Assembly (NCBI GenBank): GCA_001600875.1
Contig: BCLD01000016.1
Span: 248,002-312,001 of the forward strand
Length of the DNA stretch: 64,000 nucleotides
Reading direction: 5' to 3'
Origin: Solicoccozyma terricola
Taxonomy: Eukaryota; Basidiomycota; Tremellomycetes; Filobasidiales; Piskurozymaceae
The first letter of the stretch is position 1. Each line of letters opens with the position of its first letter. The position numbers and the translations under genes are program-made. Below are positions 46,404 to 59,554 of the stretch, in pieces. The notes under the pieces are model-generated. The model made no database searches. It had not been told where the DNA came from and was given only the letters and a program-made list of their open reading frames with translations.

Positions 46404-49400
46404 TTACTCCTCGTCAGAGTCCACCACAATCGCCACCTTCTTCTTCTTCCCGTTCGTCACCTTCTTCGTCACCTTCTTCGTCACCGCTGGTTCCGGCGTC
46501 TCCGACCACCCTTCCACTTCGCTCTCATCATCGCTCAGGGTAGCTTTCCTCTTTGTACCACCTGTGCTAGCTCGTTTGGTTGGAGCCGACCGTTTCCTTG
46601 GCGCAACTTCCTCAACATCGTCAAGATCCACCATATCATCGATGTCGACGTTTGCCGCGTCAACTTTGTAATTCCCTTCCGGCTTGGATCCCGTGCGTTC
46701 GAGCATCATGGTCTCGTCAACGCTATTCCTCGTGATGAGCCTGTAGATATGACATTCCTTTTTCTGTCCATACCGTCGTATACGACCGATCGCTTGAGTT
46801 TCCGTGGCGATGAATCGATCATTGCTTGCTTCAGGATAATGGACCGGATGAACAAAGATGACATGATTTGCCAGAGTCAGATTGGCACCGGATGCACTGG
46901 CAGCCGCCACGTTGAGGATGAGCACTCGTTCTTCATCGTCGTCTCCAAGATTTTGAAATCGATCCAACTCGTCCGCTTGCCTCTTGGCCGTACCCCCAAT
47001 GACGATCGTTCCTATATGAGCAGCTTCAAGCGCAGCTTTGATCTTTGCGAGCAAATCATCAAATTGCACAAAGATGAGGATTCGCTCATTCTGAGGGATC
47101 GATCGAACGAGCGCAACCATATGAAGCAACTTTGCACCGAAACGTCCGCTCTTCTCTTCTCGTCCGAGCGTCGATGCCGGGATGACCTGATGCGATTCGA
47201 GATTGATCCTGCAGCCTTCCTCTGGGCACTCGTATCCAAGAGACGCTAGTGGCTCCAAGCACCGCATGCAGCCGATGTGACCGCAGGCCGATAGGATCAC
47301 CATCTCCGTACCATCATCCGCCGACGTCTTTCCACACTTGCAGCAAGCAGGTAACGACGATTCTCCACTTTGCTGAACGTCTCGAACAGCCGTAAAGTAG
47401 CGAAGTGACCTCGTACGACCGACCAACTCCGTGGCTAGCTTTCGCAGAACGTGTGACTTCTCCCGCAGCGTCCATTTGAGTTCATCTATATCAACCTTCT
47501 TGTCCAAGCGGATCGGATTGTTCTCGCCGTCATCCCGTGCTGGTCGAGAAGCGACCGACTTTGCGTGGACCTCCTTGCTGACCGAGTAATTACCGTCTTT
47601 CCAGATGCAGCCCTCTGATTCGATGATACCTCGATGAATCATCGTCGCTTCCAAATCACCATTCCCCGCCTCTCCAAACGTCATCTTCAGGTATTCGGCA
47701 AAATGCGACGTCTTGTGCTCGATCACGCCAGTCTTCGGATCGTTGTATCCCTTCCGGTCGTGCTTGATGAAGAGATAGAGCTTCAAGGCCTCTGCAAGAG
47801 TATATCGCAAGTCCTCAACGCACGCATCGCGCTGTGTGGCACGCGTGTTGACAATCCTCTCACACGCCTCGCTAGCGTTGTGGACATCCCGAGTCTCCAG
47901 TTCCATATCGAAATGTGCACAACGTTTGATCAAAGCCTCGCGAGGGTCAGCGCTGTTGCCAAGAGCATCGGAGAGACGCAATTGACGATCCGCGCGAGCT
48001 CCTTTGGCGGATTTCATGATTTTCTTGCTAATAAGGGGAACCAAAAGTCAGCTTCCTTTTAGGCAAGACAAGGTCAGTCATCCCTGCACTCACGTCATTC
48101 CCTGGAGCGAGTTGATATGGTGATCGAGCTCCAAGTATATAGCATGCTCGGCGGCAGGCAATGTGATTTCCAAGACATGGTCAGACGATTTGATCTCGTC
48201 GATTTCAGCGACGTTTTGGCGGACAAACGTGTCGAGGAACCTCTGAGCGACTTGATACCTTGCAGCGTGCCACGATGCCGTTCTAGTCTCTCTGAAAGAA
48301 TGAAAGGCTTCCGCGGCCGTTTGTCCCTTGCGGCGACGCTTGACGTCTTCGCTTGAACCCTCGGTGTTGTCTTCAACACCAAGATGGACGTGAAGGAATT
48401 CGGCGATGCCTCTCACTTGAGTGAAGTCGGAAATCGGGGGTGTACCAGATAACACCCAGGTGTAGTGACCGGTTAAGTTAGTGACAGCAGAGTGACTCCG
48501 GTGATCGATGTAGGTGAACTCGTCGATAACCACACGCTCAAAGCTGAGGTAAAGTGTTTTCAAAGGTCAGTTGTCGATACAACAGATCTATTTCCCGGAC
48601 CATACCTGAACATATGCAACGGCGGCGATTGCATCCGTGTCCAATCTTTCCTGACCTCTTTCGACTCGAGCTTCCATGGATCGGACTGCTCTCGTTCCAA
48701 CTTCGACGCAGACGACTTGGACTGTTTGGTCTTGCCTCCCGTCTTCTCCTCTTCCTGCATCGCAAGATATGCCGCGCCAGTCAATCGTTTCTTACCGAAC
48801 GAGAGTATGAACATATCTTTAGTCTCCTTGGCCGTCTTGCGCTCCGCTGCCATCTTCTTTAATGCATCTTGAACGGCCTTTGCGGCGGCCTGAACACCAC
48901 CCTCTTCCTGGAGGAGCGTTGTTTGCAAGTTGAGACCATGCAAGACCTCTTCTAAGCGTGATACAAAGTGTCGAGTTGCTTGATCACCGTTGGGCAGAGT
49001 TCCAGCCGCTGAGAGTCCAGCCAAGTTCGACCAGTAAAGCGGACTTTTAAAAACGCTCAGGGCCACGATGACGATGTCGGCTTCCATGAGGTCCGACACC
49101 GTGACGGAGTTCAGGTCCTTCATATCCAGGATTTTCATGACTTTGTACTTGCTACCGAGGAACTTCTTGATCTCGCCCTCCCATTGATTTGTAAGATGAG
49201 GGGGAACCACGACAAGGGTTGCCTTGAGCGAGAACTTGCCGTCCTTGACCGGTAGTGCGACCGATGGCAGAGTTCGAGCGGCATCGATGAGAGCGAGCGT
49301 GATGGCCGTCTTTCCGTATCCGACCTCATCCGCAAGTACTCCCCCTCGAACCATAACAGGCCTGGCTGCACGACCCTCCGCTCGCCAGCTAAGAGCGCCA

Positions 49401-52400
49401 AGCGTAGCTTCTGCAACTTCTTCTTCAATAAACGAGTGGTCTGCATCGGGACGCTCTTGGGCTAGCATCCACGTAAGTGATCGGAGCTGTTCAGGCCGCA
49501 GGAGGACCTTGCGGAAGCTGGGTGGCTGAGATGCTGCCAGATCTTTCTTGTTGGAAGTCAGTGACAACCTCTTGGGCCGGAAGAACGCGGTCTCAACCGC
49601 TTGATAATTCGTAGTGAGTCGCCAAGACAGCTGAAGCGGCTGATCACGTCCCGCAGTCGGCAGTTTTGACATCGCGCGATGAAGGAGAGTAGCTACGTTT
49701 AAGCCGATTCGCAAGGTACCGACGCCGTTGTCGAGTCGCAGTTGTGCAACGATGGGCGCAGGTCGACTTTTCATAGCTCGCTCGTATTCGCCTGCCTGGA
49801 CAACATCTTCCACTGGCACCAGGGTATTTTTGCGGAGGAGCCAGCTGAGCTCAGGAGGTGACGGTGCACACCGAGAACAACACGTTGTGCCATCGTCTTC
49901 GATTACTTGATCCATCTTCACCAGCGACCACTGTTGAAGGGTTTCCAGAGCCGGTAGTCGCTCGGTGATCCATGCAAGAGATTCAAAGGCCTGCTTGCCC
50001 TTGTGTTGCAATTCGATCTCGCCCCAGCAGCCGTCCACACTGCTCCACAGCATTTCAGTGTTGGCATGCGGAAGAGGAACTCGACAAGTGAGGATGGCAT
50101 TAGCAGCCATACACGTATTGGCCGTGAGGGATACCGAGAGAGCTTGAGGAGGTACGCCATAGGTCGCCGGCACGTTGGAGTGGTCGGTATCCAGCGCCAT
50201 CGTTGCGTCTATTCGTCCAAGAGACAGCATCGGCGCGGCAGTCCAGCGTCCGTAAACCTCCGCGTTTGCCTTCTTCACTCCAGCCGAGTTGCGTGGTCGC
50301 CACGCAGCATCCACTTTGGCGATTGTCAACCTCTCGACATCATAATCCAGCCTCTCATGATCGAAAGCAAATACAAAGGAGTCGTTGTGGGTAAACCCGC
50401 ATCGGAGGGGGTCGAGGAAGAGGGACACTTGCGGTCCTTGGCCTTTTCGAAGATGTAAACTTTCCATTGCAGTACCGCATGCCGAGTAGAGTTTGTAAGA
50501 TCCCCTGATATCGACGTCAAGAGCGTCAACGTCAGCCTCGCTTTCGACTGTCACCTCCAGTTCGCTCCACTGTTTCTTGTCCTGCCAGAGGACCTTGTCA
50601 AATCGCTGACCATCCGCGTCTTGAAGCGGTTGTTGCGTGAGGCCGATGCGAGCCTCCCACGCAGGCACAGTCTCGCCTTTGCCTTCGAAACCGATTGCAA
50701 TTGATGTCACGGCTGGGAGTAAGATTGACCACTCGCCGTTCAGGAGACTAGTACCCTGTTTGACGATCATTCGGGCGACAGGCTGCTCTAGCATCTTGCG
50801 ACGTCGAGCGTTGACGTTGTCCGAGGCGGGTGCCTTGGCATAGAGTAGCCATACCAGCTGGGTGGGTTGTATGGTGAGGCGGAGGTAGGCTTTCGGGGCA
50901 TCGTACGTAACCATCCACAAGTGCTTGCGATCGGCTTTGCGGAAATGAAATTCTGCGTGATCCACGGCTCCGACAACTGCTTTCGACCATAATCGCCAGT
51001 CCTCGGCGCCTACGTCGTTAGTCTTGATGGCGTCTAGCGCGGATGCGGTCAAGCCTGAGAGACAAAGACGCATCGGTACAATGCTTTTGAGCTTGCGAGC
51101 AAAGGCGGATGGGTCCAATCGATTTGTAGCAAGCGGGTGCGGCTGGTAGGAATGCACTGGCCGGTTGCTGCACGTTTCGCATCGCGAGTGATCGCAGATC
51201 TCGCAACGAAGCGTAGGACTGACAGCGATTGAGGTAGGCCCTTCGCAGATACAATGCCGAGCGCTTCGCTCAGCGTCGCGCATGACTTCTTTGAGATCTA
51301 TGTCCTCGTATGTTGCCAGATCTAGTGGTCGTTCCAGCAGCTGCTCTTGCCCAACGATATGCTGCTCGACCTGTTGTCCGGTTTCTGCCAAGCTCGCGTC
51401 CTCCACTTTGGCCACCAAAGGTTTCTGATCCTTGTGGTCGATCACATCCAGATGGTCCACTGCTAAAATGAGCGCTGCGACCATGCATACACCAACGACT
51501 GTGGATGACATTGCATTTCCAGCGAGATCGCACAGCTGATCCTCTGTTTCCCTGGTGAGGATCAGCTCTTCCGCAGGAATGCCTTGCAGCGCGAGCGCCT
51601 CGATTCCGATGAGAGGTCCCCCACGGTTGGTGACGTATGGAATCATGGTGGGAGTCATACATGGAACGATTCCGGGGCGCTTGGAAGAACCGAGCTCACG
51701 ATCGCTGGAGAAGGAGCGTTTAGTGTTGGCGTTGGCATTATGAACAGTGTCGATCACTTACACGTTCTGCGAAAGATTCCATACCAGAGTACGGTACGCC
51801 GCATCGAATCCACTGCGAGCTGCTCGAAGGTGACTGACATCCGTAAGATCTTGCACTCGTTCTGTTTGTGCGTTTGCCCAGTCGTTCCAGTATCCCTCTG
51901 GCATATTGCAAACGGCACCATCACGCCAATCGGTCCAGGGTCGCTTAGTCCCAAGACCCTCCTCGAATCGACACTTCTCGTGGCGTGAAGCACAACGTCC
52001 CCAGTCGGCTTGAATGGCAGGAGAACGGGTCAGATGCGATCTTTGAGATCGAGAGCTGAGATACTGCTACTCACTCGGCATGCGAGTTTTGCCCAGTCCC
52101 TTCAACGCGGCAAGTTCCAACCTCCCTTGATGCAACCTGGGATCGTTCTGTGGCAAAAGGAATGCCTCAAAGGGAGAAGACGCCGGTCGTTCCATACTCT
52201 TGACCATGTCGATCCATTTTTCAGGAACTTCGGCCATGGGTTTGGCTTTCTTGGAGCCCTCAGGTTTGGGAGGGTTGCGGAAAGCCACAAGGTAGCCACG
52301 AGTACGGGTGTGCGGGATGTAAAAGTCTTTGGTGTCGAACCTGAAAAGGTGAAGATTGGCTTTAATGGCAAGGGAACACAGTCACATCCGCAAATCCAAC

Positions 52401-54029
52401 TCACTTGGTTGGTGCAGCCGAATAGTTGATGGCCTCGAATTGATCTGCCACCTTGCCCCATGGTGCACTACATACGTTCTCAAGAATGACGATCATTGGA
52501 CGATTTTTGATAACCCATGACAACATCTGCGTTGATCGTGGTCATTGCAAGTCGATGATTTCGGGAGAAGAACGAATACCACTCACGCCTCTAAAGGTAT
52601 TTCCCGACTCTCCCTTTGCCTCAATGTCCTTCTTCTGATTGTTCAAATTCGAGTAATCGACACAACTGGTACCAGCGATGAGTAAATCGACGTTGCCCGG
52701 GACTTGAACGAGAGCGCCATATGCGGTAGTAGCGTAATCGTTGCCAAGTTCGGTGACGTCTCGAAAGAGGATTGCTGGGGATATGCGGCCAGCGTTACTT
52801 CGGAACGCACTTTGAGCAGTCAAGAAACACGACACTCACGGGGTGCAAAATTCCTCTCGATGTAAGCTTGCTTGAACGGTTCTAGCTCGCAAGAAAAGAC
52901 ATGGTCAATTTCGAAAGGGGCCTTGTATACCGACTTCATTTCCCTCGAAATGATGCCAAGGGCAAGCAGAGGTGATTCGGTACCACTGGGATGACAATGA
53001 TCAAGTCAACTTATGCGGGCCAGGCCAGCAGAGCAGCAACCCACCTGCACATCGTCGCCACCCTCAACTTCCTTCCACCCAACTTCTTCGCCACCTCAGC
53101 CAAATAAACACCCTTCGGCTCAGGGTACATCGCTGATATATCACCGTCATCCTTTCCAACCTTCGCAAACAGCTTGGTCTGTTTCATACTCTTCTTCTTG
53201 CTTTTAGGCGTGTCATCGTCCTCATCATCAGTTTCATTGGCGTCGACGGCGGAATCAGGATTTCGAGTGATCATGTCGCGGAACATCTCAGAGAGGTTGC
53301 TCATGGGTGGAAGGTTACCGGCATCGGCGGAGGCTGCGAGGTTCTTTTTGCGTGCGGCGGAGGTGAGACCTCCGACTGGAAGGTGTATGTAGCGGGGTGT
53401 TAGTGTTAATTGGTCATCTACGATGGCCCCTTCAATGACTCACCAGTTTTGGAAATGGATTTTCTGGCGGTCGATTTCTTCTTCGGTTTCTCCTCTTCTT
53501 CAAGCATCAGGATGTCCTCATCTTCATCTTCCTCCGCCTTGACGCTTTCTACATCTTCCGATACCTCCTCCACTGCGTCGGATAGTATATCCATCTCATC
53601 CGCCGCAGCTAGCATCTCTTCTTCCTCTTCATCTTGGATTTTGAAGTCACTATCGGAGTCGCTTCCCTTCTTGTATTTCTGCGATGTTCGCTTGGAGGTG
53701 GACTTTTTGGGAGGAGGAGAACGCGTGATTGAACTAGCAGCGGTGTGCGATTCTGTTCTTAAAGGTCCTGGGATCTTGATAGGAATTTCGACGCAGAATT
53801 TTGGCCTTTTGGACCCAGAAGCTCCCTCATCATCGTCATCACTGCCAATATCGCCTTTCGTAAGAGCGACCCTCTCTCTCTTCCCAAAGAAATTACGAAG
53901 ATCCGTTTGACCGGTCTTTCGAGGCTTGGGGATGGTAACCACCATAGCGACCTCACCCTCGTCATCTGAAGAGCCAGGGAGGACGTAGGATTTCTTACCT
54001 CGCGATGCTCTTCGGGTGGGAGTAGGCAT
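46404..54029 (-). CDS. DNMT5: DNMT5-type cytosine methyltransferase fused to RING and SNF2 ATPase
   Basis: DNMT5 is an ATP-dependent CpG maintenance methyltransferase. Ten exons (54029-53444, 53375-53045, 52985-52840, 52774-52587, 52526-52405, 52340-52075, 52008-51762, 51704-48606, 48543-48094, 48027-46404) join in phase to 2352 residues. Methyltransferase motifs: I near 300 (ATMCSGTESPLLALGII), IV near 395 with catalytic Cys (GTSCVDYSNLN, TSC instead of PPC), VI ILENV near 430, VIII HTRTRGYLVAF, X LAGNAMSSTVVG near 700. SNF2: DEVGYGKT near 1420, IDEFTYID as motif II, VLSGTPP. RING near 2040-2080 (CCKCGKT to CPEEGC). Helicase C ends IGRIRRYGQ. The N-terminal 290 residues are charged, without a visible chromodomain, and carry a PIP box at residues 41-48. 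The C-terminus is Lys-rich. Confidence 0.95.
53886..53909 (-). other. PCNA-interacting (PIP) box in the DNMT5 N-terminus
   Basis: Residues 41-48 read QTDLRNFF, an exact match to the PIP consensus Q-x-x-(L/I/M)-x-x-(F/Y)-(F/Y). It is followed by the basic GKRER that often strengthens binding. The segment is in a disordered context, as expected. A weaker related string, KQTKLFAKV, occurs in exon 2 near 53170. Confidence 0.75.
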
Positions 54030-54209
54030 GGTTGGTGTATATGAGGATGTTGAGGCGCTCTGTGAGCCCTCCTGGATGGGATGATCGAGGGAATGAGGGA
54101 AACGATAACAACATCGCGTCGCGTGGGGGACGGCGCCGAGCTGGATCACGTGATTTGTAGGATGGAGTAGCACTGCAGTCGTAAGCTAAGGTCGTTATAC
54201 TACTTCTCA

Positions 54210-57200
54210 TCACCCGAACAGCATCTTCAAGTCCTCCAATCTCCTTTCATGCAAGTCCTTCTTGCTGATGGTCTGGCTGAGAGACAATTTCGCGAGCTCC
54301 GCCTTGCGCTTTTGTACCTCTAGCATGCGGCCTTCGATGGTCTCCTTGATGATGAATTTTGTAGATACCACCGGTCGTTTTTGACCAAGACGATGCTGCG
54401 CGAGATAGGATCTGTCAGCGGCAGGTCATAACCGACAAGACAGGGAAAACCTTACTATACGATCCACAGCTTGATTCTCGACGGAAGGGTTCCTAACAAC
54501 GAAAACCAACGGTAAACAAAAAGCCCTTGCCAGGTATACCGTTGCAACTCACCAGTAAGGATCGATCAAGTAACACCTCGTCGCAGCTGTCAAATTCAGT
54601 CCAACACCACCAGCTCTCAAAGAAACGAGAAGAACCTCGCAACCTGGGTCGTTTCGTAAATTGTCCATCGCTTCCGCTCGTTCCTCACGTCGCATCGTGC
54701 CATCAAGACGAGCATGGCGGATATTGGCTTCTGTGAGCATGTTTTCAATGCTAAATGATAAAAGTACAGTCAGTATACAGGGACCATCACCGGAGAAGCT
54801 GTATCACTCACTGGTCCAACATGGTTGTCCATTGAGAGCTGTGAGAAATTGGCAGCAGCTTCAGCAGTCTGACAGCGGGAACCAAGGCCAAGAGACATGC
54901 TCACAAAACCACAGTCTTTGTAGCCAGCACCTTCCCATTCTCATCCGTATCCACCACATCCTCCGCCCACTGATCATAGTTACTCGAGGCCGGGTTGGCC
55001 CGCGAGAATTGCATCAAATCGCCCAATAACGATTTCATCTTTGCTGACATCTCCACCTTCTCCGCGGACACTTTCGACTTGACGCGTCTTTTGTTGCTCT
55101 TGCCGGGTGGATTCTCCTGTCCGGCCGGGGACGTATCGACGATGTCTTTTGTGATAAACAGTGGAGTGTTGCAGAGTGAACAATGCCGTACGACGGTGTT
55201 GTTGACCTTTGGCCAAGTGGAGATGATGGAGCTTTTGAGGCATGGAAGACCTGTCAATGTGATTTTTTGTCAGTTATCAACAAGGGATATTACACATCCA
55301 CAGCGGTTCTGACACTTACAAAAGATGTGCAAACACTTGGTGACGACTGGGTTGGCTATTGTTTTAACCTTTTTCTTCGCCTTTCCCTTCTTAGCCGGCT
55401 CTTCCTCCGTCTCATCTTCCGGTTTCGCGATTTCCGGGATCTCCAGCTCGCCATGGCAGTTACCACACTTCAGCTCTCCCTGAGTCTTCAGACTGGTCGT
55501 AGCAGCCAACGCCCTCCTGAACGTGATCCTCTGATCAGCTTCGATAGCCCTTCGTACCTCGTCAAAGTCCATAGCCTCTTCCGCTTCAGCGATTGCATCG
55601 TCATCTGCCAGCTCGTCCTCGGCGGTAGCGTCGCTCGGCAACCTCCAGTGGTCACAGATCTGGCGAAGTTGCAATAGCTGGTGGAGGACGTTGACGTAGC
55701 TTGTCTTTCCCGACTCTTTCTGCATCGCAATGAACTCCTCTTTGGATCGCTGGAAGTACTTGTCGTATATCTCACGCTCCTCGGGACTGAATTCGATCTC
55801 GCGAATCTCTTCCCGACGAGCTGGGAGGTTGAGGATTCTCTCGCCATTGGCGTTCGTGCTCTCCTTTGTACGGCGCAGAGTACAGTGTTTGAGGATCGTT
55901 TGCAAACGCGCTACACCGAGCGAATTACCGGCCTTGGCCAGTCCCAGGATGTACGTCGTCCACACTGCCTTGTCATCGAACGGGTGGAAACGGAGGAATT
56001 TGATGAGAGCCCAGACATCGTCGAGCTTGTTCTGAATGGGTGTACCAGTGAGAGCGATTCTGCGTTCAGCTTCGAGGTAGCAAGCGGCTCGCGCCACCAT
56101 CGTACTGGCGTCCTTGATAAAGTGTGCCTCGTCGAGGACGACACGGAACCATTCGATGGCCTGAAGAGGACTAACGGATTCCCTGAGGGACTTCGGAGCT
56201 GCGAGGTCGTACTCGTCCGCCCCACGCTTGCGCTTGCCTTTCGACGCTGCTTTCTCGGCCTTCTCCATCTGCAGTCGTTCGGTCTCGACCTCGAGTTTCT
56301 GACCTTCTTTGATGGCTGGCACGCCGTCTTCATCTACCTCCATCACCTCGTCGTCATCGTCCTGCTCTGGAGCCGGAGAAGCTGCCGCCGAGCCGACCTG
56401 ACTGACCACTTGACTTCCCAGCTGGCTCTCGCTCGCTGACTTGATTTGCTTGGAAAATTCGGTCTGGAGAGTCGAGAACGTCGTGATGACGATATCGAAT
56501 TGAGCAAGGAAGTTGGGATCACCCTTGCGACTCGCTCCGTGATACACGTAGACTTTGAGAGTGTCCGAGCCAGCTGATCTAAACTCTTCCGCTGTCGGTG
56601 CGATGGAGGAACCACCCATGACCATGACTGGGCCATTCCAATGCTCTTTGATTTGATCTTCCCAATTACTGACCGTCGACAATGGGCAGACCAGAAGCGT
56701 TGCTCTCGTGCGCTTGGCCAATCTCGAAGCCCGGTGCTTGGCTTCGAGCCGCTGAACCGCATGCTTTTCCTTCTTGGACAGACGTTTCCGCTTGGTGCCG
56801 TTGACCTGACCGCCACCGCTGCCATCTTCTGTCGTATCAGGCATACCAAACGTAGCGCCTGCGAAATGAGACGGAGATAACGGTGGTTCATCGTCAGAAT
56901 CGGAATCGTCCGAGTCATGTCTACTGATCTCGCTTTGGCCGAATTTGCGAGCCGTTTTCAGCGTCGACGCGATGAGGGAGACGATTGAGAGTGTTTTACC
57001 GAGACCCATCTGTGATAATCAAAAGTCGATGAGATGACAGTAGTCCACGAGAAAACCCGCATAGCATTGGGCACTCACATCGTCAGCCAAGATAGCCCCT
57101 CTCATATCCCCGGGTTTATCCTTTCCGGATTGACTTTGCTCCGTAACCAAATTCTTCCAAGCTCTAATCTTGCCCCCGCTCTCCACTGGCTCCCAGAGAG

Positions 57201-58990
57201 AATTCAACCCCCGTTTCTTTAACAATTTCCTCTCCTTTCTCAATTTCTTCCTATTCTCCTCGGACATTTCATCGTCGTCTAGATTGACCACCTCTGCGGC
57301 TTTAGCTGCTGCTGCAGCAGCAGCAGCTTTAACAAAACTCGGTTCCTGTTCTCTTTGCAACAAGAACGTTATGGCCTTTTTTTGATGTCCAAACAATTTA
57401 GTCTTTATGAATGGCCCAGGATCCGTTTCCTCCAATTCATCACCACCTTTTAAACTTTTAAAAACCTGATCGACTTGTTCTCTCTGAACCTCTATAGTTT
57501 TCCCGATCGCCATTCCATCTCGATTCGCAGCTAGTAGAGCTTCGGTCCGAGCTCTTTTGGAGACACGGTATCCTTCAGGTGGTGGTGTATGTGGGTTGAT
57601 GTATGGTGGTGAGTCTGCATGATTGGAAGGAATGTATGAAGGGAGAGGATGATCTAGCCATTGAGATTTATCGATCATTCGATCAGAGATGTATTTGACA
57701 TTGGAAGGTAGAGTGAAGATCAGGATATTCATTGGTGCGGTGAACATCTGATGGTGGAGGTTAAAAAAAGAAAAAGAAAAGGAAAAAGAAAAAGAACAAT
57801 CAAGCTCTCGGTTGAATAACCTTTCTCCCAACCGACTCACATTGGTAATATCTCCTCTCTTCACATACCCTTCTAACCTCGCCAATCCCTTCTCCAACAC
57901 GTCTTTGAACAAATCCAACATCATCTCATTGACCACCCCAATCGACGTCGGTAATCCCGATTGTTGACCGGCTACAACCGCCCGAAGTAACCTCAATCAG
58001 AACCCCCACAGTCTACCATCCACTCAACGCGGAATGAGCGCACTCACAAGTATGGATATTGATACTTTCCTCTCCTGTCCCTTTCGCTCTTTTAAACTTC
58101 AACCTGACCTTCAACCACTCATCCCCCTTCTGATCCCTCCTAACCTCTCCAATCCTTATCAATTCCTCAACATTCGTTCCTTTTGACATCCATGCTGTTG
58201 GATATAAAATGAGTGCCATTGAATCGACAGAACCGATGCAGAGTGGTTGACGAGCTGGGGATGGGATTGGTCTGTCGTTGGTGCGAGTGTGCGTGGTGGA
58301 GACGGTTGGGTATGTAGGTGGTGGTGGTGGTGGTGGTGGCGTTGGTTCATCGGTTGTTAAATCGATAGGAGCACTAGAGTTGTTGATGATATGCGTGGCA
58401 AGTGTTGAGTTAGGATCGTTGTTGTTGTGGATATTGTTGGAATATCCAGATGGTCCAGCGAGTGCATTCTCAGTCGTTCCATTCCTCATACCATTCCCGT
58501 TGACCCGAGTTCCGTCATGAGCGTTGTCCGTAACCCCATTCCTACCGCCATCCACCTTCTTTCCTGCTGAGAAGGTAAGAGGTGATGTTGCCGATTGTTG
58601 TGGTGCAGGAGCGGGTTTCTCATGATGCGTTTGATCAAACATTTGATTTTGTAATATCACCACCTGTTGAGGTTGTGTTTGACTCACACCAGATATCGAT
58701 CCATCATGAAGTTTCCCCGATTGTGTCGTTTGTATAGGAAGCGATTCCCCGGGATATGGAAGTACCTCATGCGAATGACGACCATCATCCTTCATCAAAT
58801 CTCCATTATCAACAGCATATCCTGAATCGCCACCAACAACACCCTGCCCAGTCCCATTCATTCCATTCATTCCATTTGGAAAAGTAGAGAAACGAGGAGA
58901 AGTACCGACGAATTGTACATCGTCATCATACCCGTCAGTAGGATGCACGGGTTGGACGACGATGTTGGGTAGGGAAGGGAGGTCGTCCAT
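54210..58990 (-). CDS. HLTF: HLTF/Rad5-like SNF2 translocase with RING finger
   Basis: HLTF/Rad5 proteins remodel stalled forks and polyubiquitinate PCNA. The start at 58990 (MDDLPSLPNIVVQPVHP) was preferred over the in-frame ATG at 59053. A disordered N-terminus of about 240 residues is followed by a probable HIRAN-like segment (PLCIGSVDSMALILYPTAWM). Then come FTAPMNILIFTLPSNVKYIS, as in HLTF, and FGHQKKAITFLLQREQ. ATPase motifs: AILADD joined to MGLGKTLSIVSLIA, LLVCPLSTVSNW, VVLDEAHFIKD, LTGTPIQNKLDDVWALIKFL; C-lobe HARLDGTMRREER, LVSLRAGGVGLNLTAATR and HRLGQKRP. A RING-like cluster (CGNCHGEL, CLHIFC, RHCSLCNTPL) sits between the lobes, split by an intron. The stop lies 181 bp upstream of DNMT5's ATG, same strand. 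Confidence 0.87.
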
Positions 58991-59554
58991 TTTTTGCTGC
59001 GATTCTATTGAATGGGAGGACAAGAGAGACCGACGGAAGGGAAGAGGGTTCATAGAGTTAATGCATGTCGTGTGAAAGGATGGTTGAGAAACGTATGGAG
59101 GGTGTGTTGTAGGGGTGTCGAGGATGCAGTGGATGATTGTAATGAGTGGATGAAAGTGAGTTAAGAACGATGGGGTGATATTATGGTGGAGACGGGGCAG
59201 GAAGAGGTTACCAGTGTTGTTGCCAAATACAAGATATTACGTAAATTATGACGTGTAATCCCATTTTGCCGCTAATTGATAACAAACACGTGTGCCGCTC
59301 TATCACGCGATGACGTGTAATTCCTGACTTTGACGCCACCACGTGACAGCTGCTGACGTATTGCTCCTCTGCCACCTCCCCAACGCCCGCCCAAAAGTTA
59401 CACCCGATCTCAGTTTCCAGCAGTTCTGAACTCTCGCGTTGCATCCTAATACCACAGTCAGGCAGTTAGTATCGCCAAAACATTCACCCTCCAGTCTCTG
59501 GCGACACCTCCGCACCCCCTACCTCACATACGGATCATCACCCCAAACCAACCC
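58991..59554. promoter_or_regulatory. Divergent promoter between HLTF-like gene and phosphofructokinase
   Basis: About 560 bp. It holds several CACGTG-like and ACGTGT sites (near 59287 and 59341, cacgtgtg and cacgtgac), possible bHLH targets, and repeated GACGTGTAAT strings near 59250 and 59313 (tgacgtgtaat, twice). No gene is supported. Confidence 0.45.
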
